DNA of 64,000 nt from Prorocentrum cordatum (lineage: Eukaryota > Sar > Dinophyceae > Prorocentrales > Prorocentraceae), in contig CAUYUJ010004725.1 of NCBI GenBank assembly GCA_963575745.1, positions 142,501-206,500 on the forward strand, written 5' to 3'. A program made the translations under genes and the position numbers. The notes beneath the pieces were generated by a model. The model saw only the letters and a program-made list of their open reading frames with translations, was not told the origin of the DNA and searched no databases. This document shows, piece by piece, positions 32,936 to 44,205 of the stretch (position 1 is its first letter; every line of letters begins with the position of its first letter).

Positions 32936-33479
32936 CTGCCGACCGGGCAAGGGTGGAGGAGACGGGCGAGTATAGGCAAAGCAAGACGAGGCAAGGGCAC
33001 TCGCGAGCCAGCAGCTCGATGCCTTGGGGCATGCGCAGCAGGAGCTGAGTGGCACACCCCAATGTGGCTGCTGGCCCTGAGACTGTGGGTGTACGATGGC
33101 AGTCCCACCTTCTGGGGCCGGGGGCGAGGACGACGAGGGGGAGGAAGCAGCAGGAAGGGCACCGCTGAGGGATGGAGGGGAAGATTTTTGATTGCGCATC
33201 TGATTCGCCTGGCGACGGTCAGAGGGGGACGGCGCTGCAACTAGCAGAATATTTAGTCAGACTAAAAGACTGCGCGGGCACCAAGTAGGCAAGTACAGTA
33301 CAGTACGATGGGACCCCCGCGACAGAGCGGACGGAACGCGTCGAACCGAAGCGAGGGGAAGAAGGGGGGGAGGAGGAGCACCAGCAAGAAACACAGAACG
33401 ATGAGGGAGGAAGACTGAAGCATCTCCCTCGCCACCTCCTGCCGTCCTGCGCGCCGCTCGCGCCATGTCCGGGCCCACG

Positions 33480-33658
33480 GTCCTCCTCCTGCTGCTCCCC
33501 CTCCTCCTGTTCCTGCTCCTCCTCCTTTTCCAGCTCCTCCTTTTTCTCCTTCTCCCCCTCCTCCCCTTGCTGCTGCTGCTGCTGCTCCTCCTCCTCCTCC
33601 TTTTCCTCCTCGTCCTCCTGCCCCTCCTGCTCCTGCTCCTGCTCCTGCTCCTCCTGCT

Positions 33659-33715
<57 letters not shown>

Positions 33716-33795
33716 GCTCCTGCTGCTCCTGCTGCTCCTCCTCCTCCTCCTCCTCCTCCTCCTCCTCCTCCTCCTCCTCCTCCTCCTCATCCTCG
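33480..33795. repeat. CTC/CTG microsatellite
   Basis: CTCCTG and CTC repeats over about 315 bases. Leu- or Glu-rich frames are artefacts. Confidence 0.95.
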
Positions 33796-33989
33796 TACCC
33801 CCTCTGGACCCCCCTCTCGCGGAGCAAGCACGGCACGATGCCCGCCAGACGCTTCGCAGGACCACGGTGCGCCGCGCGAGACGACTGCGGAAGCGAACGG
33901 GCGTCACACGGGCACCCTGCCACGATGGCTCCAGCAGGGAACCAAGGAGCCCACGCGGTCTGAAGATCCCCCCCCTCCCGGACTAGGGG

Positions 33990-34140
33990 GCCACATGCGA
34001 ACCCTACCCCCCCCCCCCCCCCCCCCCCCCTAACTTCTGAGGGGGAGGGTGGGGTTCATTTCGCTGGAGCTCCCGACAGAGTGAACCCCACACCTCGCCC
34101 TCAGAAGTCGTGGGGGGTAGGGGTGGGGCTCGCATGTGGG
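33990..34140. repeat. 150-bp palindrome
   Basis: CACATGCGAACCC, a C-run, and AACTTCTGAGGGGGAGG to GGGGTTCA (ending about 34058) are mirrored by TGAACCCCACACC, CCCTCAGAAG and CTCGCATGTGG (34082-34140). The loop is about 23 bases. Confidence 0.7.
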
Positions 34141-35345
34141 AGAACGCGTTTCACAGGCGCTCGATATGGAAACAGTCGACGGCGCGTTTCGAAAAGGGCC
34201 ACCCCCAACCTGGGGCCCCCAACACTCGCGCCGTCGATCAAAACCAAGGAACTCTCCTCCCCCCCCCTTTTCCTGAACCCCCCTCCCTAAGGGAGGGGTG
34301 GGTTTTTGAACCTCCCCGGCGCCGGCGCCGGCGGCCGCCAGCAGCGCCGACGGCAGGGACGCAGCGACGACGACCAGAGGCAGCCCAAGGGGGGGGGGTT
34401 TCAAACCCACCCCCCCTTACCACCACCACCACCACCACAACACCACCACCACCGCCTCCAACCCACCACCACCACCACCACCACCACCAACCCACCACAC
34501 AACCACCATTACCACCACGACCACCACCGCAGCCACCACCACCACAACTCACCATCACCACCACCACCACAAAAACCCATGACCACTACCACCACCACCA
34601 ATCTACCACGCCACCATCACCACCGCCACAACCACCACTACCAGCAGCACAACCCACCATCACCACAAACCACCACACCACCACCACCGCCGCGACCACC
34701 ACAACTCACCATCACCACCACTACCACAAAACCCGCGACCACTACCACCACCACCAATCTACCACGCCACCACCACCACCGCCACAACCACCACTACCAG
34801 CAGCACAACCCACCACCACCACAAACCACCACACCACCACCACCGCCACCATCACCACCACCAGCACCACCTCCACAAACCACCGCCACCACCACAACCC
34901 ACCACCACCAATACCACAAACCACCACAACCCACCACCGCCACCACCACAATCACCACAAACCATCACCCAATCACCACACCACCACCTAATCACCACCA
35001 CCACCAAACTTCCACCACCCACCACCACAGCCACCACCACCACAACAAACCGCCACACCACCACCACCAACACCACAACTACCACCACTGCCACCACCAC
35101 CACCACAACAACCCACCACCACCACCACCACCACCGTCCTCGTCGACGCTCCCCGCCGCCGCCGCCGCCCGCCGCAGACGCCGGCGCCGGCCCAGAAAAG
35201 GAAATCGTCGTCCCCGCCCCCCCCACCAGCCGCCGCCGCCAGCCGCCAGCCGCCGCCGCCGCCGCCAGGGGGGGGGGGTTCGAACCCCCCACCTCCATCC
35301 AGCGGGGGGGGGTCCGGTTCCAACCCCCCCCCCCCTCCAAGCGAC
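34136..35345 (+). mobile_element. Composite CCA-cored element, copy 1
   Basis: The 5' block shares ACGCGTTTCAC, GGCGCGTTTCGA and GTCGATCA with 46140-46240 in the same order. The core (about 34418-35130) is CCA/CCACAA repeat, almost free of G and T. The 3' block shares GGGGGGTTCGA, TCCGGTT and CCCTCCAAGCG with 47665-47765. Same orientation as copy 2. No long non-repetitive frame. Class unknown. Confidence 0.55.
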
Positions 35346-35621
35346 CTCAGAACGCGCTCTTTCGCATGTGGCCACCTACAGACGACAGGGACGGGCAGAG
35401 AAAGGAAACTGGAGGTGGGAGAAGGGGGAGCAGAAGCGGGAGGGGAACAGAACGCCCAGGGCGGCACAAGCGGAGAGGAGGGGCCTTCTCCTCCTCCTCC
35501 TCCTCATCCTCCTCCCCCCTCCTGCTACGTATATCATTGTCTTGCTGCCTCCTCCCATGTGGGGAAGCAAGTGGCCTCGGTTGCGTCTCTTGAGGCCGCG
35601 CCTTGGCTAGAGCAACTGGAC

Positions 35622-35705
35622 CATAGAAGCGGCCAATTGGCGCGCCCAGGCAATCGCGCTCGCTTTGGCGCTCGCCTGACTGCTCTCCGCCGCACAGCCC
35701 GCTGC
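35622..35705 (-). CDS. Exon-like segment, 28 codons
   Basis: Acceptor GGAACCAG, then AAGCAAESSQASAKASAIAW and ARQLAASM, then donor ATG before GTCCAG, so intron phase is 0 at both ends. An Ala-rich helix. Product unknown. Confidence 0.3.
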
Positions 35706-35999
35706 CTGGTTCCGTCGCCCACCTTCTCCTCCTCATCCTCTCCCACCCTCATGCTCCCCCCTCCACCCTCCCCCTCCTGCTCATTCCAATCATCTCCCCA
35801 CTCCACCCTCGTCCCCCTCCGTTAATTTCCCCTTACTCTCCTACCCATCCTCCTCTTCCCACTCCTCCTCCCTCCTCCTCTCCACCTGCCTCCATTATCC
35901 GTGCTTCATCCTCCTCCTCCTCATCTTCCTCCTCCTCCTCCTTCCCCTTCCCCCTCCTCCATCACCCACTCGTCGTCGACTTCGTAGTCACCGTCGCGG
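35706..35999. other. Pyrimidine-rich spacer
   Basis: CTC/CCT-rich DNA with CTC tracts near 35900-35945. No gene. Confidence 0.4.
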
Positions 36000-36110
36000 T
36001 CGTCGTCGCCGCCGCCGCCCTCGTTGCAGCGGCACTCGGAGCAGCAGCAGATTTGGCCTCCACGTGGGCCCCGCGCAGCCGCAGCGCCTCCTGCAGGGCT
36101 GGCGCAAACG
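36000..36110 (-). CDS. Exon-like segment
   Basis: The minus strand reads ELAFAPALQ, then EALRLRGAHVEAKSAAAP. Acceptors are possible at AGCACAG or CCCTGCAG (36091-36093). The 3' part merges into an Ala/Thr-rich GCG/ACG tract, so the donor is undefined. Confidence 0.3.
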
Positions 36111-36319
36111 CTAGCTCTGTGCTGCTCCCGCCTGCACCTCCTCTTCCACACCCTCCTCCTGCTCCGCCTCCTCCTCCTCCTCCTCCTCCGTCCTCATCTG
36201 TCTTCCTACTGCACCTCCCCATCCTCCCCTCCCGTATTCCTCCGTCTCTCTCTCTCTCTCTCTCTCTCCCCCGCCTTCACCACGAGTCCACGTTCAAAAC
36301 TCCTATGGCATTACTGATC
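36111..36319. other. CTC and CT tracts, short spacer
   Basis: CTC at 36130-36190 and CT at 36247-36270. Nothing else. Confidence 0.6.
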
Positions 36320-36693
36320 CACCTCCTCCTCGTTATTCTCCTCCTCCTCGTCCTCATCATCAGCATTATCATCATTATCCGAACTACCACCAACATCGTC
36401 ATCACCATCATTATCACCATCACCATCACCAGCACCGCCACCATCAGCATCATCATCATCAATATCATCAGCATCATCATCAAAATCAGTATCATCATCA
36501 TAATCACCACCATCAGCATAATCATCACCTTATCCACATCATCATCAGCATGATCATCATCATCATCATCATCATCATCAACATCATCATCATCATCATG
36601 ATCATCACCATCATCACAATATCAGTAGCATCGCCATCATTACCACCAGCACCAACATCATCACATCACCATCAACATCATCATCATCATCGA

Positions 36694-36741
<48 letters not shown>

Positions 36742-36985
36742 AATCGTCATCATCATCAGCATTATCAGCATCAGCATCATCATCATCGTCATCATTTTCA
36801 CCATTACAATCATCGTCGACGTCATCATCAATATCGTAGTCATCGTCGTCGTCATCATCTCAGTCCTCATCGATATCATCATCATCATCATCAGCATCAT
36901 CATCATTCGTCCTGAGTCTCGTCCTCCTCCTCCTCCTCATCATCATCCTCATCCTCCTCCTCATCATCATCACTATCACCATTAT
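36320..36985. repeat. ATC/CATCAC microsatellite
   Basis: Degenerate ATC-phased repeats over about 650 bases. Confidence 0.95.
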
Positions 36986-37539
36986 CATAATACGCTGTTT
37001 CGTTCGGCGGAAAACTGGATTCTAAAACTGGATTTCGCTGCGAATTACGATCTCGTCCCCCACAACAGTCAGACAGGATAGGCTGTCAAAACCAAGGTGG
37101 GAAAGACGGAAGCATGAGGGATCAGAAAGCTTTGGCTGCTCATCCCTTCACTGAATGTAAACCACCAGTACGCACACACACATCTGGTGTGTTCTTTTTG
37201 TGGAGAACTATTACTTGGCTTATTCCTCCTCAGGAATCAGACAGGAATGTCCACACCGATGGTGAAACCGAACGTATGAAACAACACCCATCGCTTACAA
37301 CAAACGTTTAGAACGAAACCAGTGCCAAACGAAACGCACTACGAACCGATGCGTCTAACACAAACGCGCAAAGTGATCCGAACCACGAACGAGTAACGAA
37401 ACGAAAAAAAACAAAATGCACAGACCAAACTGAACAGCGTTGTGACCGGTCCTTGGATATGTTCCAGGCTCGTATTAGAAGATGCACCGAAAATGCGCAT
37501 GCCGAGGACCAAGTCGACGACGATGACGGCGACGGCGCC
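36986..37539. other. AT-richer unique spacer
   Basis: Clearly lower GC than its neighbours. TCTAAAACTGGAT and ACTGGATT motifs are duplicated near 37010-37030. Promoter-like composition is possible but no defined element is seen. Confidence 0.3.
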
Positions 37540-37883
37540 GACGAATACGCTGGGCTGTCCTCTTCCCGCTCCAGCGCGCGCAGCGCGGCGTCGCGCCACG
37601 CGAGCTCGGCGGGTAACCTGGACCGCAGCGCCTGCCCGCCGGAGATGGGGCCGAGAAGGAGGGAGGAAGAGGTGTATGCGGAACGGACGTGTACGAGAAA
37701 CGAGGGAGGAGGGAGGATCGAGCGAGAGAAGCGTCCGCCTCCTCCTGCTCTCTGGCTCATCCTAGCTGAAAACGGCACCTGCAGCATGTTGCGCAAGGCT
37801 CCCTCGTCGCAGCGCCACCTGTCGCCCAAGCCTTGGGTCAAGTGCAGGAAGTCCTCCGGCGTGCCAGAAAGGTCATCAGACAT
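37540..37883 (-). CDS. Two exon-like segments separated by a 147-bp in-phase intron
   Basis: From ATG (37881-37883) the minus strand reads MSDDLSGTPEDFLHLTQGL, then GDRWRCDEGALRNMLQ (35 codons, 37779-37883). A donor CTGCAG before GTGCCG and an acceptor CGGGCAG before GCGCTG bound an intron at 37632-37778. Exon 2 then reads ALRSRLPAELAWRDAALRAL and EREE. Both junctions are phase 0, and the joined sequence forms a continuous amphipathic helix. The 3' end of exon 2 is undefined. Pyrimidine-rich DNA precedes the ATG, so this could also be an internal exon. Product not recognised. Confidence 0.4.
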
Positions 37884-38156
37884 CGGGAGGAAAGGGGCAG
37901 GGGGAAAAGGAGGATGAGCCACGCAAGGGGGAAACAAGATGAGAGGTGGAGGGGGGATGAAGAAAGCTGAGAAGAGGCAGGAAGAGGGGGGCACGGGGAG
38001 AAGACTGCATGCGGGAGCGAGGGGGGTCGTGGCGGCTGCTGCGGAGGGAATGGTGGGGCAGGGGGGAGGGAGGAGATGGACAAGGCAGGCGGAAGGATGG
38101 AAGCAGGGATGTGAGAAGGCCAGGAAAAAAGGCAAGGTAGACTTAACAACGTTAAA

Positions 38157-38420
38157 TACGGCTCAAGAGGCCCGCGAGATCACCCCAAAGCAGCCTCAAA
38201 AGCCCCGAAGATAGCCTCAAGACGGCCACAAACGGCCCCAAGAGAGCCCACAAGTCGCCCAAGACGCTCCTCGGGCGGTCCGAGAAAGGTAACCTTAATT
38301 TACCCTTCGAGCCCTCCGCCCCAAGAGGACCCCCGAGACTGGCAGCACTCGCCCAGAAAGCCAGCAAGAAACTCCGGGAGGGTTCCCACCGGCCCCAAAG
38401 ACGCTTCCAGACGCCCCCAT
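38157..38420. repeat. Degenerate repeat with about 11-bp period
   Basis: GCCCCAAAG, GCCTCAAGAC and GGCCCCAAGAG-like units recur, matching arrays at 55437-55640, 56880-57145 and 63385-63470. Confidence 0.6.
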
Positions 38421-40200
38421 GAGGCCCCCAAAGGCACCTCCTCCTCGTCCTCTTCCTCCTCCTCCTCCTCATTATCATCCTCCTCCTCCTCTTGCTCCTC
38501 TCCCTCCGCTGTCCCCAATATCCTCGTGCCGTCCAAGTTTGCGGTCTCCTGGTTTCTCACTTCTCCCCTTGCGCCCCCATTCAAGACCATGTACAACCAC
38601 ACGCATACGTCATCAGACGCCCAAAATGCACCCAGTCAGAGCAAGTTCAAACCCATGCCGTCATGAAAGACAGTCATTCCCCTACCTCGCCCTTGCACCT
38701 TCACAGGGCTCCGCACTCCGTCTGACGGTCGGCGGATCGGCGTAAGCCTCTTGATTAAGGCAGAGGAAAGCGCCGACGAGAGCGATGCGTGTTTGCAAAA
38801 CCTGTCAAATTCGTTGTGGAAGTCACGTGCGGGAGGGTTGGAAAGGGTGGGGGGACAGATGGGAAAGGTGGGGAGGACGGGGGATACATGATGGGGTGAA
38901 GGGTAATGCGGGTGAGATGGAAGGCGCGGGAAGGAGTGCAGACGGGTGCGACGACCGCGGGTGGACTGGTAGGGAACAGAAACACGAGGAGCGGGGAGGA
39001 GGAGACAGAGCTCAGATAATGATGAAACGTGCGGGTTCACAAAAAATATACACACCATGCACACTGACGTCACATACGATCGAAAATGAGTGCTTCGCCA
39101 AATTCCCCCAACGCGGTGGCGAACATGCGCGGCAGCGCAACAAAACAAACAAAAACTGGGGCGATCCCAAACAGGGCGTTTCTCCTTCGGAACACAGGAA
39201 GCCCAAAACGACAACGTGAACCGTGAACAAAAACAAAGACACAGCGGATGCGACCTGGAAGCCTGGAACAATCATGGGCACAATGGCTTCGCTTTGTTGT
39301 GTAACGCGGTGCGTTTCGGAAAGCGCAGCAATGTCGTCGAATTCGAAAGTTTGTAAAAACCGCCCAACGAACTTGAATGCAACCCCCAAGCAATCAGACA
39401 ACGTCCCGGCCACGCAGTTCAAAACAGTCTCAACGGCCAGACGCAAAACGCAACGCTTGCGATGCAAAGCGCGGGATATGTCCGCGAATCCACCCAATCC
39501 CAAGCAACGCGTTGCAACGCGGCCCGGGGCAATGCGAAGCAATGTTGACGAACGGCAAGTGCGTTTCGCGAGGCGCTGGGTAAGACCCAATTGATCCGAA
39601 CAGCGGGGCGACCCGCAAGCGCAGTCGCGAATGTTGCACGAACGGCGGCGATGACAAAATCGAGTACAAAATTGATATATGGACGTTTCAGATGCATGGA
39701 TGTCACGCGCGCGAACTCATTCACCGCTGTACCAGAACAACTCCATCGATGATGGTGATGGTTGCTGTTTTCGCATCGGCATATCCAAGCGCAGTCACCC
39801 AAATCCAATGGTAGCTGGCGCCGCTGCAACCATCTGGGCGCGCGGGCCCAGGTCGGAACATAATGCGCGCTGCCTCGCCGAGCGGGCGCCTTTACCCGGG
39901 GTCCAAAAAAACCAAGGGAGGCTGCAATCAAGCTGGCGCTTGGGCCCATGTCCGAGGATACTGCGCACCGCTGCGTCCCTCTGGGCGCGTAGGCATATAT
40001 CCAGAGTGGCTGGGGGCGCTCGAATCGTCCACGCGAGCGCGCCAAGGTCCAAACATAACGAAAACCCACGCGTCCGGGCACGTCGGCGCGGGCGCAGCAA
40101 TCTTGGGGCAACTACTTGCAGGTCGCAGGCAGGCGCAGTCAGCAACGCCCAAACAAGAAGTGGCGCAGACACTCTTGCGCGTCGGAAAGAAAGTCGGGCG
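38421..40200. other. Unique and weakly A/C-rich spacer, no gene called
   Basis: CTC tract at 38440-38510. From about 39010 the plus strand is T-poor. Minus frames of 192 codons (39012-39590) and 230 codons (39419-40111) follow from this skew, and their hydrophobic composition shows no recognisable domain. Confidence 0.35.
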
Positions 40201-40206
40201 CCCGCA

Positions 40207-41245
40207 ACCATTGTTGCACAAACTGTCCCGCGCCACCCTCCGGAGATCATCGCCTCGTTCGCCGACGCCTCGCCCGTCGCCGCCGCGGGTCGCCGCCGGG
40301 GGCCGCGCGGCGCGCGAGATCGCGCGGCCGGGCGAGGCGGGGGGGGGCTGGATGGGGCAAATGGTGCTTGAGTTTCTGGCCCCCGTGAGCCCTTTTCTGG
40401 GCGAGCGCCGCGCAAGCATGTTCCGCTGCTGCGTTTTGCAGATCCCGTGGGCTCGGGCTGGCCGATGCGTTCGCTGTGCGTTCACGCCGCGCGCGCTTAT
40501 TCAGGGCCCTGTCCAGAGGGCCCTGGGGGCGTTGCCTGAGCGGGCCTGGGCGGGGGCGGCGCCCTGGGGCAAGGGGCGGGCGGCCGCGCGATCGTCGGCC
40601 GCGGGGCATCCGGCCGCGCCCCGCCCGATGGAGCGCTGAGACGCGAGTTCGCAGGCATTCGAAACTCGAGCGTCGACTGAATGCCAGAGGCTCGCGCGAT
40701 GTAATTGGCGTCGCCCTGGGCGGGCCCTCTGAGAGTCTGTCGGCCCGCTCCGCGCCAGCCATCGCCGCGGGTTCTTCGGGCGACCCGCCCTTTGCGCCGC
40801 GCGCAATTGCGCGGGCCCCGCCCCGGCGCAAGAGCATATTCGTGGCCGGCCGGGCCAGGCGCTGCGGCGCGGAGAACGTGAACCATTGTGGCAAAAACTG
40901 CCCCGCGCCACCCCCCGGAGATCATCGCCTCGCTCGCCGACGCCTCGCCCGTCGCCGCCGCGGGCCGCCGCCAGGGGCCGCGCGGCGCGTGCGATCGCGC
41001 GGCCGGGCGGGGCGGGGGGGGGCTGGATGGGGCAAAGGGCGATTGAGTTTCTGGCCCCCGTGAACTCTTCCTGGGCGAGCGCCGCGCAAGCATGTTCCGC
41101 TGCTGCGTTTTGCAGATCCCATGGGCTCGGGCCGGCCGATGTGTTCGCTGTGCGTTCACGCCGCGCGCGCTTATCCAGGGCCCTGTCCAAAGGGCCCCGG
41201 GGGCATTGCCTGATCGGGCCCGGGCGGGGGCAACGCCCTGAGGCA
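40207..41245. repeat. Direct duplication, two copies of about 360-390 bp at 677-bp spacing
   Basis: AACCATTGT to GGGGCAAGGGGCGG (from about 40207) recurs from about 40884 with few changes. Shared marks are GGAGATCATCGCCTCG, CATGTTCCGCTGCTGCG and GCGCGCGCTTAT. Frames are open on both strands because of GC content. Confidence 0.75.
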
Positions 41246-43924
41246 AGGGGCGGGGGGGCGACGGGCCGCGCGGGCGGAGCGCGGGGCCGCGCTGAGGGCG
41301 CGCGGACGGAAACAGGGAAAGGGCAGGGCGCAGGATCACGTCCCCGTCTAGAAGTATACCTCTTGCGCGTCTTCTTGCGATTGTGCTGACGCGCGCGCGC
41401 GCCGAAGTTTCCCGCGCGCGCCGCCGCGCCGACGCCTGCCCCGAGCACCTCCGGCGGCGCCTGTCGTCTCAGTCGCAGGCCATGGGGCGGCGCTTATCGC
41501 GCGAGTCAGCGTCGGCGGCGGCGCGCCCTTCCTCGGCCGCGGCGCTGGGCAGCCACGCGGGGCCCGTCAGCGAGGGCGCCGCGCGCGGGCGCGACTCGTC
41601 GCGCGCGTGCCCCGCAAGGCGCCAGGACTCCTCGCGAGCGACGTCGGCGGGCAGCCGACCGGCGGCGCCGACGACGCTCTGCATGCCTTGACTGGGCGCC
41701 GCAACCTCGGCCCGCGCACCAGGGCCGATCACTCGCGGCGCAATCGATCTCCCTCGAAACGTCAGCGGGGGAATCGGCCCCGCGGCCGGCGCGCGGCGCG
41801 GCGGCCGCAAGACGCGCGCCTTCCGCGCGACAGGGTCGGATGCCACGCGGGCCGCCATGAAGGCGCCGGGGAGACGGTCGACCGCGCCGCGCAGGTCGCG
41901 GCCTGACTCGTCACAGCTCCAATGATGATGTAGCTGATGGCGCTACGGCTGCTTCTGGCGTTCACGCTGACGACGACGGCAGCGACGTGGGCCGCTGAGA
42001 TGGATTCGGCGCAGTGATTGCCATCAGTGGCGGGTAAGACATGGCGCGAGTGATGCTGATGTAGATGGCGCTGGCGTTGGCTGCGCGTGCGTTGATGGTG
42101 CTGAGGTTGTGGCTAATACTTGCCGCATCCACGGCATTGAATATGAAGGCAAGGATAAGGGTGGCGAAAGTGATTTCACCCGGTGGCGCCAGCGATGCTG
42201 ATGCTGACGATGTAAATCATGTTTGTGACGCCGTCATGGGCGATGGTGGCGATGGACCTGGTGATGGTTTTGTGGATATGGATAGTGGTGGTGGTGAGAT
42301 TCGTGGTGTCCGCGCTGATGGCGTCGAACTTACCCGTAAGGGCGATGGCAGCGATGGCGCAGCGGCCACGCTGACGTGCATGAAATCGAAGGCGCGCTGC
42401 TGTTGCCGATGGAGACATCGCCCTCGCTCTCGGCCTGGACGAGCAACCCGCAGGCTGCGCGGAAAACCGCGCGGCAGCCGCGGGCCAAGGAAAGGAGGGG
42501 GGCGTTCGACATCAGACAAGACAAACTCGCTCGCCTCTGCGTTTCCCAGACGCCCGCGGGCAAGCTCCGCGAGGGGGCGACCCCGGCGAGGACGGGGGGG
42601 CAGCGCGGGGACGGGCAAAATCGAAACCAACTTTTGCCGGTTGCTCTCGTCGGAGGGCGCCAGCTCGCCCGACCCGATCGTCGCCCCGCGCGGGGCGCGC
42701 AGCGCGAGGGTTCGCGCGACTCGCCAACCCTCGCGATTGCGCTCGCGGGCCCCTCGCGGGCAAACAAACAAAATAATGGCACGCGCGCCTCTTGGGCGGG
42801 AAAGAACGTGCGATTTCTGCGTCGGAAACGCGCCGAGCACTGCGCCCAGCGCGCAATCCCACGCGAACGCCGCGCAGCCAGCGTCGCGAGCCCCGCCGAG
42901 CACGAGGGGGCCGCGATTTACCCGCGTCAGCGAGGGCAGCCGCGCAGGATCGGCGCGGCGCCGCGGAGGGGGCGATGGGGCGAGAGCCATGGAACGCGGG
43001 GCCAAGAGCGCGGAAGGGCTCCGCCAGCGGCTCCACGGCGATCGCCGGGGCACGCGCGATCGCGCATGCGGCGCGCGAGCTCCCAGTGAACCCGTGCCCC
43101 TACATGCGCTTTGAATAGTGTCTGCCCGTGCGCTTGGGCAACTTTCGCGGGCGCGCATTCCCGCTTCGCGCGCGCGCGCGTGCGGGGGGGGGGCGGGGCG
43201 CGCAAAGTTGGCCCCATTGCCCCGGGCCAAGATGACATGGCAGCTCGGTCGACGCCGCGAGCGCTTGAACGGCGGTTATGGCGCGAACTCTTGCAGGGTG
43301 ATGTCGCCCGCTCTGCCGTCCGGCCAACGGTGGCTCAGCGGCTCAGTCGCGCCATCTGCCCTTCTGCCCGCAGCGGTCGATCGCGGCTCGTCGCGGAATT
43401 CGTTGCGTCGCGCGCCCCATGGAAACGACCCGCCGCGCGCCTCGCCGCGCCGCCCTGGCCAGGCCCCCCCCCCCCATCCCCAGCTGGCCCGCGCCGCCTC
43501 CTTCTCCGATTCTCTTCAGCCCCGCCCTCGCCACCGGCGAACGGGGGGCCCCAATTGCCCCCGCAGGATGGTTCGCCGCCCGCCTCGGCGCTGCGCGACT
43601 CGCGCCGAGCGCTGGCGGTGCCGAGCGAAACTCTGCGAACAAACCGCGACCGTCGACGAAATCCCGAATCCCCCCGCCATGGACGCCCCCCCCCCCCCCC
43701 CTGCCTCTCATCGGCTGCGTCGCGCGCGCCCGACAGATTGCTCCTGCCGCGTCCACGATGGCGCGCCGCGCAACGGCACTTCGTTCGGCGATGGCGACCG
43801 CCTCGTGACCGAGCCATGCCTCGCGCCGCAACGACGCGTTGACCCCGCGCCGCTTGGGCCTCGCTGGTCGGCCCGCCCGCTCGACGAATCGTCTGCCGAA
43901 ATGCCTTCTTCGTCTGCACCACAA
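41246..43924. other. Very GC-rich spacer, no gene called
   Basis: Open in most frames for hundreds of codons (for example plus 42065-43114) without recognisable domains. Degenerate GATGGCG repeats occupy about 41915-42380, and a related reverse-oriented tract is at 48105-48240. Confidence 0.35.

Positions 43925-44205
<281 letters not shown>

Noticed and set aside
33465-33986. Poly-Leu frame suggestive of a membrane protein
   Set aside because: It is a CTC/CTG microsatellite with no signal beyond the repeat.
35268-35295. GGGGGTTCGAACCCCCC resembling a tRNA T-arm
   Set aside because: No acceptor, D or anticodon arm; it is a G/C-run palindrome shared with 47.67 kb in the composite element.
38157-38164. 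GGCTCAAG resembling the end of the spliced leader
   Set aside because: An eight-base match only, inside a degenerate repeat that contains many similar words.
39012-39590. 192-codon minus-strand frame with protein-like composition
   Set aside because: The T-rich skew explains both openness and hydrophobicity; no recognisable domain.
42065-43114. 349-codon plus-strand frame
   Set aside because: Very GC-rich DNA open in all frames, with degenerate GATGGCG repeats at the start and no domain.
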